Part shown: in pieces, positions 24,935 to 33,379 of the stretch
Position numbering within the stretch: the stretch's first letter is position 1
Layout: every line of letters starts with the position of its first letter
Assembly: GCA_949155905.1 (NCBI GenBank)
Contig: CASCWU010000007.1
Span: 1-60,834 of the forward strand
DNA from: an uncultured Lachnospiraceae bacterium
GTDB taxonomy: Bacteria > Bacillota > Clostridia > Lachnospirales > Lachnospiraceae
Direction of reading: 5' to 3'
DNA: 60,834 bases
Made by a program: the position numbers and the translations under genes
The notes under the pieces: generated by a model
Told to the model about the DNA's origin: nothing
What the model saw: the letters and a program-made list of their open reading frames with translations, nothing else
The model's database searches: none

Positions 24935-26302
24935 CCATTCCATCAGGGAAAGACCATCCTCATCTACTACATGGTTATTGTAGACATAGATCCAGGACCA
25001 ATGCCCATCATAGGAGATATTGTCCTCCTTTACTTCCGGAAATTCCGTCACCTTTACCGTAGCGCCGGCTTTTTCTAAGGCCGTTACGGAAGGACGGGTG
25101 AACTGATCCGGAGAAACCGTCTTGTCATTGGCAGCATAAATGACCCAGACCGGCAGGTTGGCATCTGCAATTTTTTTCGCGTCCTCTGCAGTCGGTGCAT
25201 AGGCGGCGCAGGTCGGAAAGGCGGCTGCAAACAGCTCTGGTTTTTCAAGAATCGTCTGCCAGGTCATATATCCGCCCATGGAGCAGCCTCCGATATAGAC
25301 GCGGGAAGCATCAACATTATGTGCTGCAATTACTTCTTCAATGAGGGATACCATCTGTTCCACATAAGGAGAACGGGCAGCAAAGTTAAAATCGGTTGCC
25401 CAGAAATCAGGACATTGCGGCGCTGCTACATAAGCTCCGCCGAAATAAGACTGATTTTCCTCTCCGGCGAAATTACAAGCTTTGTTGCTGACAATTTGAA
25501 TCCGATTGTCACTTCCGCCTTCGCCCATTCCATGAATCCAGATAATGAGCGGTCTGGCTTCTGTTTCATCCTCCGGGCAGTAAAGGCGGTAATTCAGTCC
25601 GCTTTCTGAGCGCTCGAAGGAAAACTCATCCTCCAGTACATTGACAATATTACCCTGGGCAAAATAAAGATCGCCGACCGTAACAGAATAATCCAGCTCG
25701 AGCGGCTTGTTCATCCAGGTAGTAGAATCAAAGGTAATCGTAGCGGAACCGTTAAAAAAACCGTTTAAATAGGCATGCTCCAGCTCCAAGGTCAAATATT
25801 GCCCGGTTTCTGTCCGGTTGCCCTCGGCATCCGAAGGATAGGCATCCGTGATAGAGCGTCTGATATTGCAATGGTTTGCCATAACGATGATGTCCTTTGT
25901 ATCAATGCTTTCGGCAGTAACCTCTTCCTTTCGATCCAAAATCACCTTTGTAACAGCCTGTCCGCCGTCAAATGGTTCCGTGACGACTGTAAAGGTAGAA
26001 AAAACCTCTGGCTCCGGATCCTTTGAGGAGGCAGTTTCGTCCGATACGTTGTTGCCCTCTGATGCAGTATTATCTGTATTATCCGTAGAATCCGTTTGAT
26101 TGGAATCCGTTTCCTCAGCCTTGGAGGCTTCCGCCTCAGGAGTTTTCTCCCCAGGAGTTTTCTCCTGTGCATCCTCGGGTATCTTATCCGTATCGGTAGT
26201 AGAAGCATCCTGCTTCGGGGTTTCCTTTTGACAGCCTGCTGCTGCACAAAGCAAAAAACAGCTAAGCAGCAAACAGGCGAGGGTAGAAAATCGTTTCATC
26301 AT
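24914..26302 (-). CDS. Secreted lipoprotein esterase/depolymerase
   Basis: A 462-residue lipoprotein. A signal peptide ends in CAAAGC with lipidated Cys24, followed by a Thr/Glu/Asp-rich linker (25-85), a beta-sandwich domain (about 90-220) and an alpha/beta hydrolase domain with LIIWIHGMGEGG and the nucleophile in GGCSMGGYMTW. It resembles feruloyl esterase/PHB depolymerase-like and prolyl-oligopeptidase-like serine hydrolases that act on polysaccharide esters at the cell surface. The start is ATG 26302, with AAAGGA ten bases upstream; the 20-codon extension is unsupported. It converges on the DUF1294 gene. Confidence 0.83.
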   Translation of the reverse strand: MMKRFSTLACLLLSCFLLCAAAGCQKETPKQDASTTDTDKIPEDAQEKTPGEKTPEAEASKAEETDSNQTDSTDNTDNTASEGNNVSDETASSKDPEPEVFSTFTVVTEPFDGGQAVTKVILDRKEEVTAESIDTKDIIVMANHCNIRRSITDAYPSDAEGNRTETGQYLTLELEHAYLNGFFNGSATITFDSTTWMNKPLELDYSVTVGDLYFAQGNIVNVLEDEFSFERSESGLNYRLYCPEDETEARPLIIWIHGMGEGGSDNRIQIVSNKACNFAGEENQSYFGGAYVAAPQCPDFWATDFNFAARSPYVEQMVSLIEEVIAAHNVDASRVYIGGCSMGGYMTWQTILEKPELFAAAFPTCAAYAPTAEDAKKIADANLPVWVIYAANDKTVSPDQFTRPSVTALEKAGATVKVTEFPEVKEDNISYDGHWSWIYVYNNHVVDEDGLSLMEWLAAQFR

Positions 26303-26507
26303 AAGAGTTTCGTCCTTTCTGTTATAAAATCTTCTTTGATAGAGCAGAGTATATCCTATCATTAGAAGGAGAGAGCGTCAACGGTTAAAATTTCATACAT
26401 ACGGGCAGCTTTTCGGGAGTTTCTTAGCTTTTTCTGGAATCGTAACAAATTTTAGTGAAAATTTAGACAAAGTATGATACACTGAAAAAGACAGGAGGGA
26501 TAAGAAG

Positions 26508-27536
26508 ATGGCAGTCTGGGAGCAGCTGACACAGTATATGGAGCAGGAGGGCTTTAAAAGGTTTCAGAGCTTTGAAGGGGTTGGCACAGCCTATGTCCGG
26601 GAAGACAGAAGAGGCCTTTATGTTGTGTTTTTACTTTGGGAGCCGATGGCGTCGGGAATCCGCCAGGAGGATTACCTGCGTTGGAGGAGGGAGACGGAGG
26701 GAGAGCTTTATCATCTTTACCAGCGAGTTCCTGTGTGGCTAACGCTTCTTTGTGCAGCAGATACGATAGCGTATCGGGACTGGTGTGGAGATGGCAGTGT
26801 TTGGCTGGTGGAGAACTGGACAGGACGGGTGATTCGTTACGAGAACCAGACCAGAAGCTTTTTAGGCTGGGAGCGTTCGTTAGAGGAGGCTTTATCAAAG
26901 GAGAGAACTCAGGAAAGCAAGCCGATATCTGCACTGCCCTTTGGCCGGGCGCGCTATCCAGTGGTGACAATCACCTTGGTAGTGATAAACAGTATTATTT
27001 TCTGTATGCTGGAGCTGATGCCGCAGGAGCTGTCTGCCAGGCTGTTTTCAGCAGGAGTGATGTATTGGCCCGCTATTTTGGAGGAGGGGCAGTATTACCG
27101 TATGTGTACTTCGATGTTTCTGCACTTTGATACCTCTCATTTGACCAATAACATGATGATACTGTTCTTAATCGGAGGTCGTTTGGAAAAGGTGGTCGGA
27201 AAGGCCAGGTTTGCTGCCATTTATTTTCTTTCTGGAATGATTGCAGATTTGGCCTCCATGGGGTATACTATGTGGCAAAACCGTCTGGTGGTGTCCGCAG
27301 GAGCCTCCGGTGCCGTATTTGGAATTGTCGGAAGCCTGGCCTGGATCGTGATAGCAAATAAGGGCAGGGTAGAGGGAATGAGCGGCGGCTGGATGGTGTT
27401 GTTTGTTGTTTTGAGTCTTTATGGCGGCTTTGTAAACCAGGGGACAGACAATGCAGCCCATGTAGGTGGATTTCTGGCTGGAGTATTGCTTACGGTGCTG
27501 CTGTACCAGATGAAGAATGTCTGGAAGAGACAGTGA
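26508..27536 (+). CDS. Rhomboid family intramembrane serine protease
   Basis: A 342-residue protein with a soluble N-terminal domain (1-145) and a rhomboid core of six or seven helices. The catalytic dyad is Ser267 in GASGAVFG and His318 in AAHVGGFLAG; the HLTNNM element of helix 2 (His211, Asn214, Asn215) is also present. The enzyme cleaves transmembrane helices. The extended N-terminus is similar in size to Bacillus YqgP/GluP-like rhomboids. A TATGAT -10 element lies at 26473-26478 with a poor -35. The substrate is unknown. Confidence 0.92.
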   Translation: MAVWEQLTQYMEQEGFKRFQSFEGVGTAYVREDRRGLYVVFLLWEPMASGIRQEDYLRWRRETEGELYHLYQRVPVWLTLLCAADTIAYRDWCGDGSVWLVENWTGRVIRYENQTRSFLGWERSLEEALSKERTQESKPISALPFGRARYPVVTITLVVINSIIFCMLELMPQELSARLFSAGVMYWPAILEEGQYYRMCTSMFLHFDTSHLTNNMMILFLIGGRLEKVVGKARFAAIYFLSGMIADLASMGYTMWQNRLVVSAGASGAVFGIVGSLAWIVIANKGRVEGMSGGWMVLFVVLSLYGGFVNQGTDNAAHVGGFLAGVLLTVLLYQMKNVWKRQ

Positions 27537-27570
27537 TAGAGTGCAGATAGCATAGTGTGGCAGGGAGGTA

Positions 27571-28566
27571 ATGATGAGAGTTCATATTTATTATGGTGGC
27601 CGTGGATTGATTGAGGATCCGACAATTTATGTATGTGACAAGCTGACCTCGGTGCTAGAGGAGCTTCGGGTAGAGGTTCGGCGCTATAACCTGTTTGAAG
27701 AAAAAAACGGTATTTCTGCTTTGATTAAGACCTTAAAAGAGGCCGATGGGATTATTTTGGCTGTCACCGTAGAATGGTTTGGGATGGGTGGATTGATGCA
27801 GGGCTTTTTGGATGCCTGTTGGCTGTATGCCGATAGAGAACGGCTTTCCAGGCTTTATATGATGCCCGTAGTTACGGCGACGGCATTTGGAGAGCAGGAG
27901 GTAGAATACGATCTGAAACGCGCTTGGGAAATTCTGGGTGGGCCGCTTTGTGACGGAGTATGTGCTTATGTAGAGGATCATGTAGATTTTGAATTGAACG
28001 GAGGATATACGAAGCTGTTAGAAAAAGCAGCAGAGAATCTTTACCGCACCATAAATCAGAAAATCGGTCGTTTTCCATCCAGTGAGGCGCTGCTGCGGAG
28101 TGAGCTGGCATCCGGAAATGTCATTTCACTGACGCCGCAGGAGAGTGAGCAGCTCTCGGAATATGTCTCCAACGATACGTATGTAAAGAAGCAGAAGGAG
28201 GATATTGAGGAGCTGTCTCAGATGTTTCGGGAAATGCTTGGAACGGTCGGGGACGATGCAGAATATATCCGCAACTTCCGCACACATTTCCACCCGATTG
28301 CCGGTCTGTCTGCTTCTTATGCAATTGAAATGGAGGACATCGGCAAGACCTTTGTTCTGGAGGTGCAGGGGGAGGAGCTGAAGTGCTATTATGGGGAAAA
28401 GCCGGACGTAGATGTTTTTGCCAGAACCCGGCTGGAAATTATGAATGGGATCGTAGCGGGCAGACTGACCTTCCAGCGAGCCTTTATGTCGGGAGATTTG
28501 ACGGCAAAGGGCAATTTTAAAACGCTGCGTACCTTTGACACGCTGTTTCAGTTTCATAAAATTTAA
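27571..28566 (+). CDS. Flavodoxin-fold reductase fused to an SCP2-like domain
   Basis: A 331-residue protein. Residues 1-150 have the NADPH-dependent FMN reductase/flavodoxin pattern (MRVHIYYGGRG, then ADGIILAVTVEWFGMGGLMQGFLDACWL). Residues about 220-330 resemble an SCP2 sterol-carrier fold (FVLEVQGEELKCYYGEKPDVDVFARTRLEIMNGIVAGRLTFQRAFMSGDLTAKGN). The combination suggests redox chemistry on a hydrophobic ligand, but neither cofactor nor substrate is shown. ATG 27571 or 27574 follow GGGAGG. The SCP2 call is by pattern. Confidence 0.78.
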   Translation: MMRVHIYYGGRGLIEDPTIYVCDKLTSVLEELRVEVRRYNLFEEKNGISALIKTLKEADGIILAVTVEWFGMGGLMQGFLDACWLYADRERLSRLYMMPVVTATAFGEQEVEYDLKRAWEILGGPLCDGVCAYVEDHVDFELNGGYTKLLEKAAENLYRTINQKIGRFPSSEALLRSELASGNVISLTPQESEQLSEYVSNDTYVKKQKEDIEELSQMFREMLGTVGDDAEYIRNFRTHFHPIAGLSASYAIEMEDIGKTFVLEVQGEELKCYYGEKPDVDVFARTRLEIMNGIVAGRLTFQRAFMSGDLTAKGNFKTLRTFDTLFQFHKI

Positions 28567-28585
28567 AGTATCTGTTGAAAAAAAG

Positions 28586-28613
28586 GCCGTCAGGTCAGGA
28601 TGACATTGACGGC
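28586..28613 (-). terminator. Terminator of the small kinase gene
   Basis: On the reverse strand GCCGTCA (28613-28607) pairs with TGACGGC (28592-28586), followed by a run of T (28584-28578). It also lies just after the convergent gene ending at 28566. Confidence 0.65.
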
Positions 28614-28651
28614 AGGGAACGGATAGCAGATATCAAACAGCGGATATCGGA

Positions 28652-29347
28652 TCACGGATCATAAGGAAGAAAAACCGAAAAGGTCGTCCCGGACGAGCCG
28701 CTTTCTACCTCTAAGTACCCATTGTGCTGATGAACCAAGTTCTCCACAATTGACAGTCCGATACCTGTACCGTTCTTTTTTCCAGAGACAAACGGGGTGT
28801 AAATCTGCGGCAGGATTTCCTTAGGGATGCCCGAGCCGTTGTCATGAACCGAGACACGGAGAAAGTGCAGGGTGGCCTTTCCGTTGGATAGGGGAACCTG
28901 GCGGGTAGAAAGAGAAACCTGAACTGTGCGTTCTTCCTGGTGCAGAGTAGCCTCCAGTGCATTTTTCATCAGATTGGTAAAAACCTGCTTGATTTGGACA
29001 CGGTCGCAAGGAAAGTGGGAGGCGATTTCTCTGGCTTCGGCCGTAGAGGAGAGGGAAAGAGATGCCTCCCGTCCGATAGGATTGCGCAGAAAGCCATCCT
29101 GGAGAGTCTGCAGCATATGGTATAGATTGACCTCCTGCCGTTCTTCCATAGCTTCCTTTGTGTCTGGGAGAGTGGTGAGGTTATCGACTAGATCGTTCAT
29201 ATCCCGAAAGTCCTCATTTAGCTGAATCCAGTATTTTAGCTCCTTCATCTGAGGAAGCTGCGCCTCGATAAGCTGAAGTGTGCTGTTGATCAAGGTTAAA
29301 GGTGTACGAAGTTCGTGGGCGATCTTAGAAAGTGTGATGCCGTCCAT
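28652..29347 (-). CDS. Minimal cytosolic histidine kinase without sensor domain
   Basis: A 231-residue kinase whose H-box begins almost at the N-terminus: His11 in SKIAHELRTPLTLI. It has a dimerisation helix pair, an N-box (KQVFTNLMKNALEA), DNGSGIP and GTGIGLSIVENLV, so the ATPase domain is complete. There is no membrane helix or PAS domain. Reverse-strand ATG 29347 has AAAGGAG eight bases upstream, which rules out the longer membrane-like extension, whose 5' part overlaps the divergent HIT gene. No partner regulator is adjacent. It may work in a phosphorelay such as sporulation initiation; this is inference. Confidence 0.85.
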   Translation of the reverse strand: MDGITLSKIAHELRTPLTLINSTLQLIEAQLPQMKELKYWIQLNEDFRDMNDLVDNLTTLPDTKEAMEERQEVNLYHMLQTLQDGFLRNPIGREASLSLSSTAEAREIASHFPCDRVQIKQVFTNLMKNALEATLHQEERTVQVSLSTRQVPLSNGKATLHFLRVSVHDNGSGIPKEILPQIYTPFVSGKKNGTGIGLSIVENLVHQHNGYLEVESGSSGTTFSVFLPYDP

Positions 29348-29456
29348 AATCATTCTCCTTTCTGAAATTGGAAATTCTTTACAAAGAGTATACCAGAAGA
29401 AAAGAGAAATTTCAACAAGAAAATTGTAAATTTTACCCAGAAAGAAGGTTTTCAAC

Positions 29457-29873
29457 ATGAAAAAAGAGGATTGTATTTTTTGTAAAATTGCCAATGGAGA
29501 GATTCCGTCTGCTACTGTTTATGAGGATGAGCTGTTTCGGGGAATTTTAGATATTGCGCCGGCGGCCAGGGGACATGTGATTCTGCTGCCGAAAAATCAT
29601 GCTGCGGATGTATTTGAACTGCCGGAGGAGGAGGCACAAAGGGTATTTCCGGCAGTGAAGAAAATCGCGGCGGCAGTCAAGCAGGCGACGGGCTGCGCGG
29701 GGGTAAACATTTTGCAGAACAACGGCGAGAGCGCCGGACAGACGGTATTTCATTTTCATGTGCATGTGATTCCAAGAGAGGAAGAGGATACGGTAAAGAT
29801 CGGCTGGAAGACGGGAGCCTATGAAGGAAACAGCAGCAGTCAGATGGCAGAACGCATTCGGGAGAAGCTGTAA
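29457..29873 (+). CDS. HIT family nucleotide-binding protein
   Basis: A 138-residue histidine-triad protein, hydrolase or transferase of purine nucleoside phosphoramidates or dinucleotides. The N-terminal CIFCKIANGEIPS pattern and the triad HFHVHVIPR (His99, His101, His103) are intact. It is close to Bacillus Hit. It is divergent from the small kinase gene and ends at a shared terminator with murG. Confidence 0.93.
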   Translation: MKKEDCIFCKIANGEIPSATVYEDELFRGILDIAPAARGHVILLPKNHAADVFELPEEEAQRVFPAVKKIAAAVKQATGCAGVNILQNNGESAGQTVFHFHVHVIPREEEDTVKIGWKTGAYEGNSSSQMAERIREKL

Positions 29874-29883
29874 GGTATTAAAA

Positions 29884-29924
29884 AAGACGGACAGGCAAAG
29901 CAGAACCATTTGCCGTCCGTCTTT
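29884..29924. terminator. Bidirectional terminator between the HIT gene and murG
   Basis: GACGGAC-A-GGCAAA (about 29886-29899) pairs with TTTGCCGTCCGTC (29909-29921) with one bulged A, with A- and T-runs on the outer sides. Confidence 0.8.
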
Positions 29925-29928
29925 CCTG

Positions 29929-30999
29929 TCAGACACGTTTCGTCAATTCTTTTATCATCTCTAAAATCAACGAGATCGCATCGTTTTGCTGGCTGGCTGC
30001 CATCGCCTTACGGTAATCCTCTCGATGCAGATAGGTTTCCTTCACCGCAGAAAGAAGTGTCTCGGAGGTCATGTTTTCTTCCTCGAGCAAATAGCTAAAG
30101 CCCTGCCCAGCAAAGGATTTTGCATTCAGGATCTGGTCGCCGCGGCTGGCATGTGCCGGAAGCGGAACAAGAATATTCGGGATACGCAGAGCAAGCAGTT
30201 CGCAGATGGCATTGGCTCCCGCACGGGACAGGATGACATCTGCGGCAGCAAATAAGTCGCGCAGCTCCTGTTCGATGTATTCGTACTGGACATAGCCCTT
30301 TGTGTTGGAAAGGGAGGGATCGAGCTTTCCCTTGCCGCACAGGTGAATCACCTGAAAGTCCTTTAATAGCTGCGGCAGAACAGCCCGGACAGCCTGATTG
30401 ACGGCGACTGCGCCCAGGCTGCCGCCGATGATCAGCAGAACCGGTTTTTCTGTGGTAAAGCCGCAGAACCGCAGCCCTTTGTCCCGATTGCCGTAAAACA
30501 GCTCTTTCCGGATAGGGGTCCCGGTCAGGACAGCCTTTCCCTTTGGCAAGGATTCTAACGCCTCCGGGAAATTAGCGCATACCTTGGAGGCAAAGGGAAG
30601 GCAAAGCTTATTGGCCAGTCCGGGCGACATATCGGATTCATGAATAATAGAAGGGATATGTGCTGTTTTAGCAGCATAAACGACCGGGACAGCGACAAAG
30701 CCTCCTTTGGAAAATACGACATCCGGCTTGAGCTTTTTTAAAAGCTTGCGTGCTTCTTTGTAGCCCTTTAGTACCTTTAGGGGATCGCTGAAGTTTTTCG
30801 GATCAAAGTAGCGTCTGAGCTTGCCCGAGGAGATACCATAATAAGGAATCCCAAGCTCCTCGATCAGCTTTTTTTCGATTCCGTCATAAGAACCGATATA
30901 ATGTACCTCATAGCCGTTTTTTTGCAGCTCCGGGATCAGGGCGATGTTTGGAGTGACATGCCCGGCGGTTCCGCCTCCGGTCAATACGATTTTTTTCAT
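29929..30999 (-). CDS. murG: UDP-GlcNAc transferase MurG
   Basis: A 356-residue glycosyltransferase that adds GlcNAc to lipid I, giving lipid II at the inner face of the membrane. It has the N-terminal glycine-rich loop TGGGTAGHVTPN, IIHESDMSPGLANK, GGSLGA and the UDP-binding region SRAGANAICELLALRIPNILVP. The length is normal. In this lineage murG is separate from the division/cell-wall cluster: no mur or fts gene adjoins it. The TSCPD gene lies 10 bases upstream in the same direction, so they may form one unit. Confidence 0.95.
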   Translation of the reverse strand: MKKIVLTGGGTAGHVTPNIALIPELQKNGYEVHYIGSYDGIEKKLIEELGIPYYGISSGKLRRYFDPKNFSDPLKVLKGYKEARKLLKKLKPDVVFSKGGFVAVPVVYAAKTAHIPSIIHESDMSPGLANKLCLPFASKVCANFPEALESLPKGKAVLTGTPIRKELFYGNRDKGLRFCGFTTEKPVLLIIGGSLGAVAVNQAVRAVLPQLLKDFQVIHLCGKGKLDPSLSNTKGYVQYEYIEQELRDLFAAADVILSRAGANAICELLALRIPNILVPLPAHASRGDQILNAKSFAGQGFSYLLEEENMTSETLLSAVKETYLHREDYRKAMAASQQNDAISLILEMIKELTKRV

Positions 31000-31009
31000 A
31001 AATAACCCC

Positions 31010-31255
31010 CTACAGAGTTGGAACCAGCTCCTTTAAGGCATGGGCAAGCTGATCCGGGCAGGAGGTTCCCTTTTCACCGCATTGCACGCCCTCTAAGCGC
31101 TCGATTACGTCAGCAATTTTCATACCCTTTACGAGTTTGCTGATGCCCTTGGTATTGCCGTTGCAGCCGCCTACGAAGGTAACGGACTGGATGGTATCGC
31201 CATCTACCTCAATCTCAATGGCACGACTGCAGGTTCCTTTTGTCTTGTATATCAT
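31010..31255 (-). CDS. TSCPD-domain protein (TIGR03905-like)
   Basis: An 81-residue protein with the pattern GGCNGNTKGISKLVKGM and GTSCPDQLAHAL. The TSCPD motif (C..CPDQ) is also found at the C-terminus of adenosylcobalamin-dependent ribonucleotide reductases; as a free small protein its function is unknown, though metal binding is plausible from the Cys residues. Reverse-strand ATG 31255 is chosen because AAAGGA lies eight bases before it; 16 extra codons upstream are unsupported. It is followed by murG. Confidence 0.85.
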   Translation of the reverse strand: MIYKTKGTCSRAIEIEVDGDTIQSVTFVGGCNGNTKGISKLVKGMKIADVIERLEGVQCGEKGTSCPDQLAHALKELVPTL

Positions 31256-31452
31256 ATGTATCATCCTTTCTGAAATATTCTGGCAGGTCTGTTTTGCCTG
31301 CATGTTTACTATACTACATCCCTACGGCTGTGTCAATCATACCGGATGGCATTTTAGTCCTGGCAGGTCTGCACATCTGCACCTACAAGGCAGCAAAGAG
31401 AAATTTTGGCAGATAAGGTAGATAAACAGGAACAAATGTGATAAGATAAAAT

Positions 31453-31493
31453 ATAAAATCTCTATTTTGCAATAAAACAAATAGAGATTTTAT
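31453..31493. repeat. 15-bp perfect AT-rich inverted repeat
   Basis: ATAAAATCTCTATTT at 31453-31467 and its exact complement at 31479-31493 are separated by 11 bases. It lies between the divergent TSCPD and mtnN genes, about 70 bases before mtnN. It lacks an external T-run, so an operator is as likely as a terminator. The 309-base gap 31256-31564 holds nothing else certain except a 12-base direct repeat CTGGCAGGTCTG. Confidence 0.6.
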
Positions 31494-31564
31494 GAGATAA
31501 TGAGGTAGAAAGACTTTTCAAACAGAACTGCAAAAAGTAGAGAACAAGAAAGGCGGTATCAGGC

Positions 31565-32263
31565 ATGAATCGGATTGGAATTATCGGAGCAATGGAGGAG
31601 GAGGTCAACCAGCTCAAGGAGCGGATGCAGGTGAGAGAGGCAGTACAGATCGCTTCTATGGAATTTGTTTTGGGCAGCTTAGAGGGAAAAGAGGTGGTTG
31701 TGGTTCGCTGCGGAATCGGCAAGGTCAACGCAGCGATTTGTACGCAGGTGCTGGCAGATCAGTATCAGGTAGACTGCATTATCAATACCGGAGTGGCGGG
31801 CGCACTTTATCAGAAGCTAAACATCGGGGATATTGTAGTATCGACGGATGCCCTGCAGCATGATATGGATGCGACAGGCTTTGGGTATCCGATGGGAGTG
31901 ATTCCGCGGATGGAGACGTCGATCTTTGAAGCAGATCGGGGTTTGTTAGAGGCAGCAAGAAAGACTTGCGAGGAGGTAAACCCGGATATTCAGGTATTTG
32001 CCGGACGAATCGTCAGCGGGGATCAGTTTATTTCCGATAAGGAGACAAAGGAACGGCTTATCCGGCAGTTCCAGGGATATTGTACGGAGATGGAGGGGGC
32101 GGCGATTGCCCAGGCGGCCTGGTTGAACCAGATTCCGTTTTTGATTATCCGTGCGATTTCGGACAAAGCAGACAACAGCGCCGAGATGGATTACGGGGAG
32201 TTTGAAGCGAAGGCGATAGAGCATACGGTAAAGCTTGTCGGTGCTTTGGTGCTGCGGTTATAA
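31565..32263 (+). CDS. mtnN: 5'-methylthioadenosine/S-adenosylhomocysteine nucleosidase
   Basis: A 232-residue enzyme removing adenine from MTA and SAH, so recycling SAM by-products and making S-ribosylhomocysteine. MNRIGIIGAMEEEVNQLK, NTGVAGAL, GDIVVSTDALQHDMD, the catalytic Glu region MEGAAIAQAA and the Asp in RAISDKAD are all in place. The length is that of the Pfs family. It stands alone behind an inverted repeat at 31453-31493. Confidence 0.95.
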   Translation: MNRIGIIGAMEEEVNQLKERMQVREAVQIASMEFVLGSLEGKEVVVVRCGIGKVNAAICTQVLADQYQVDCIINTGVAGALYQKLNIGDIVVSTDALQHDMDATGFGYPMGVIPRMETSIFEADRGLLEAARKTCEEVNPDIQVFAGRIVSGDQFISDKETKERLIRQFQGYCTEMEGAAIAQAAWLNQIPFLIIRAISDKADNSAEMDYGEFEAKAIEHTVKLVGALVLRL

Positions 32264-32380
32264 AAGGGTTATAAAAGTAGGCTACGAAATTTGTCGAACG
32301 ATTCCTTTCCTCAGGGTATTCCATTTTCTTACATTTTATGGTAAAGTAAATAGAAAAAGATGGAAAAAGGGGGACTTTTC

Positions 32381-33241
32381 ATGTATTATTTTATAGGAAT
32401 TGTGACGTTTATCGGGCTTCTTCTGCCTTTGGTGCTTCATTTTAAGCTAAAAGGGCTGATTCATGCGGCAGAGCATCCCGGCAAAAGCGAGCATCCGTTG
32501 ATTAAGGTCATGCTCAATAAGTTTACGGCTTGCTATAAGGTAAAAGTAGGTGTGAATAATGTGGATAATTTTGTGGATAAGTATGTATATACATACAAAA
32601 TCGGTGGATTTTATTTATTCACATGGGATAAAATATGTGGACAACCTGCCTGGATTTTGCTCTATGGCTGTTTTATTCAGCTAATTGTGGACTATTTTTA
32701 CTTTGGTGGAAAAGAGACAGACTTATCCACAATCGGAATCGGGGTAGCAGCCTCCGGCCTGTTGATGCTTTACAACCATTTGTTTGATCGGATGGACAAG
32801 CTGCGGGTGTTTGGCAAGGAGATGGCAGATTATCTGGAAAATTCCCTGGGAGCGAAGCTGGAGCAGGAATACAATAATCCGGATCGTTTGCGAGGAAGCT
32901 CCCGGAGCCGTGCCGCAGAGGGCTCCGGAGAATCCGGGCAAATCGGACAGCAGACGGGCAGCAAGGAGGATGCGCAGACAGATTCTCGGGCGGAGCCTGG
33001 ACAGGCAGTGTATGCATCCACAGAGGATAGCCCTGAAAAGGAAAAGCACGCAAAACGGAAGGTCAGCCGGTTTGGACAGAAAAAACGCGGTCAGCAGCAA
33101 CAGGAGGGCGTATTGGCAACGCTGTCCGATCAGGAAATGGAGGCGCTGCTGGGAGAACTGGCAGCATCGGTTTCCGGACGCGGCGGACTGGGCAAGGATC
33201 AGGAGATCATAGACGAAATTTTAAAAGAATATCTCTCATAA
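32381..33241 (+). CDS. Membrane protein of unknown function
   Basis: A 286-residue protein with hydrophobic helices at about 3-22, 87-105 and 112-128, then a hydrophilic, low-complexity, charged region (150-240) rich in Ser, Gly, Gln and Lys, and a short conserved-looking helical end (LATLSDQEMEALLGELAASV). ATG 32381 has GGGGGAC six bases upstream, better than ATG 32360. I do not recognise the family. The 5' third of the coding sequence contains an unusual cluster of DnaA boxes, encoding VNNVDNFVDKY and DLSTIG, so this segment may be under DNA-level selection. Confidence 0.75.
   Translation: MYYFIGIVTFIGLLLPLVLHFKLKGLIHAAEHPGKSEHPLIKVMLNKFTACYKVKVGVNNVDNFVDKYVYTYKIGGFYLFTWDKICGQPAWILLYGCFIQLIVDYFYFGGKETDLSTIGIGVAASGLLMLYNHLFDRMDKLRVFGKEMADYLENSLGAKLEQEYNNPDRLRGSSRSRAAEGSGESGQIGQQTGSKEDAQTDSRAEPGQAVYASTEDSPEKEKHAKRKVSRFGQKKRGQQQQEGVLATLSDQEMEALLGELAASVSGRGGLGKDQEIIDEILKEYLS
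32551..32731. promoter_or_regulatory. Cluster of five DnaA boxes within a coding sequence
   Basis: TTATNCACA matches lie at 32551-32559, 32560-32568 and 32572-32580 (reverse strand), and at 32615-32623 and 32723-32731 (forward strand); a one-mismatch copy TGTGGACAA lies at about 32635-32644. Three are the perfect TTATCCACA. An AT-rich stretch (32581-32635) lies between the two orientations. The density is far above chance for this window. Confidence 0.65.
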
Positions 33242-33305
33242 AAGGAAGAATCCCTTCAGTCTGTTTAAAAAATAACAAATTTCTTCAAATTTTCTAAAAA
33301 AAGGA

Positions 33306-33334
33306 TTGAATACCTGGAAAGCTTTTGATAGAAT
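33306..33334 (+). promoter_or_regulatory. Promoter of pgi
   Basis: TTGAAT at 33306-33311 and TAGAAT at 33329-33334 are 17 bases apart, 45 bases before ATG 33380. Confidence 0.6.
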
Positions 33335-33379
33335 AATGCTAGTGTGCGTTGATGTTTTTTAGAAAAGGAGTGTTTTTAA

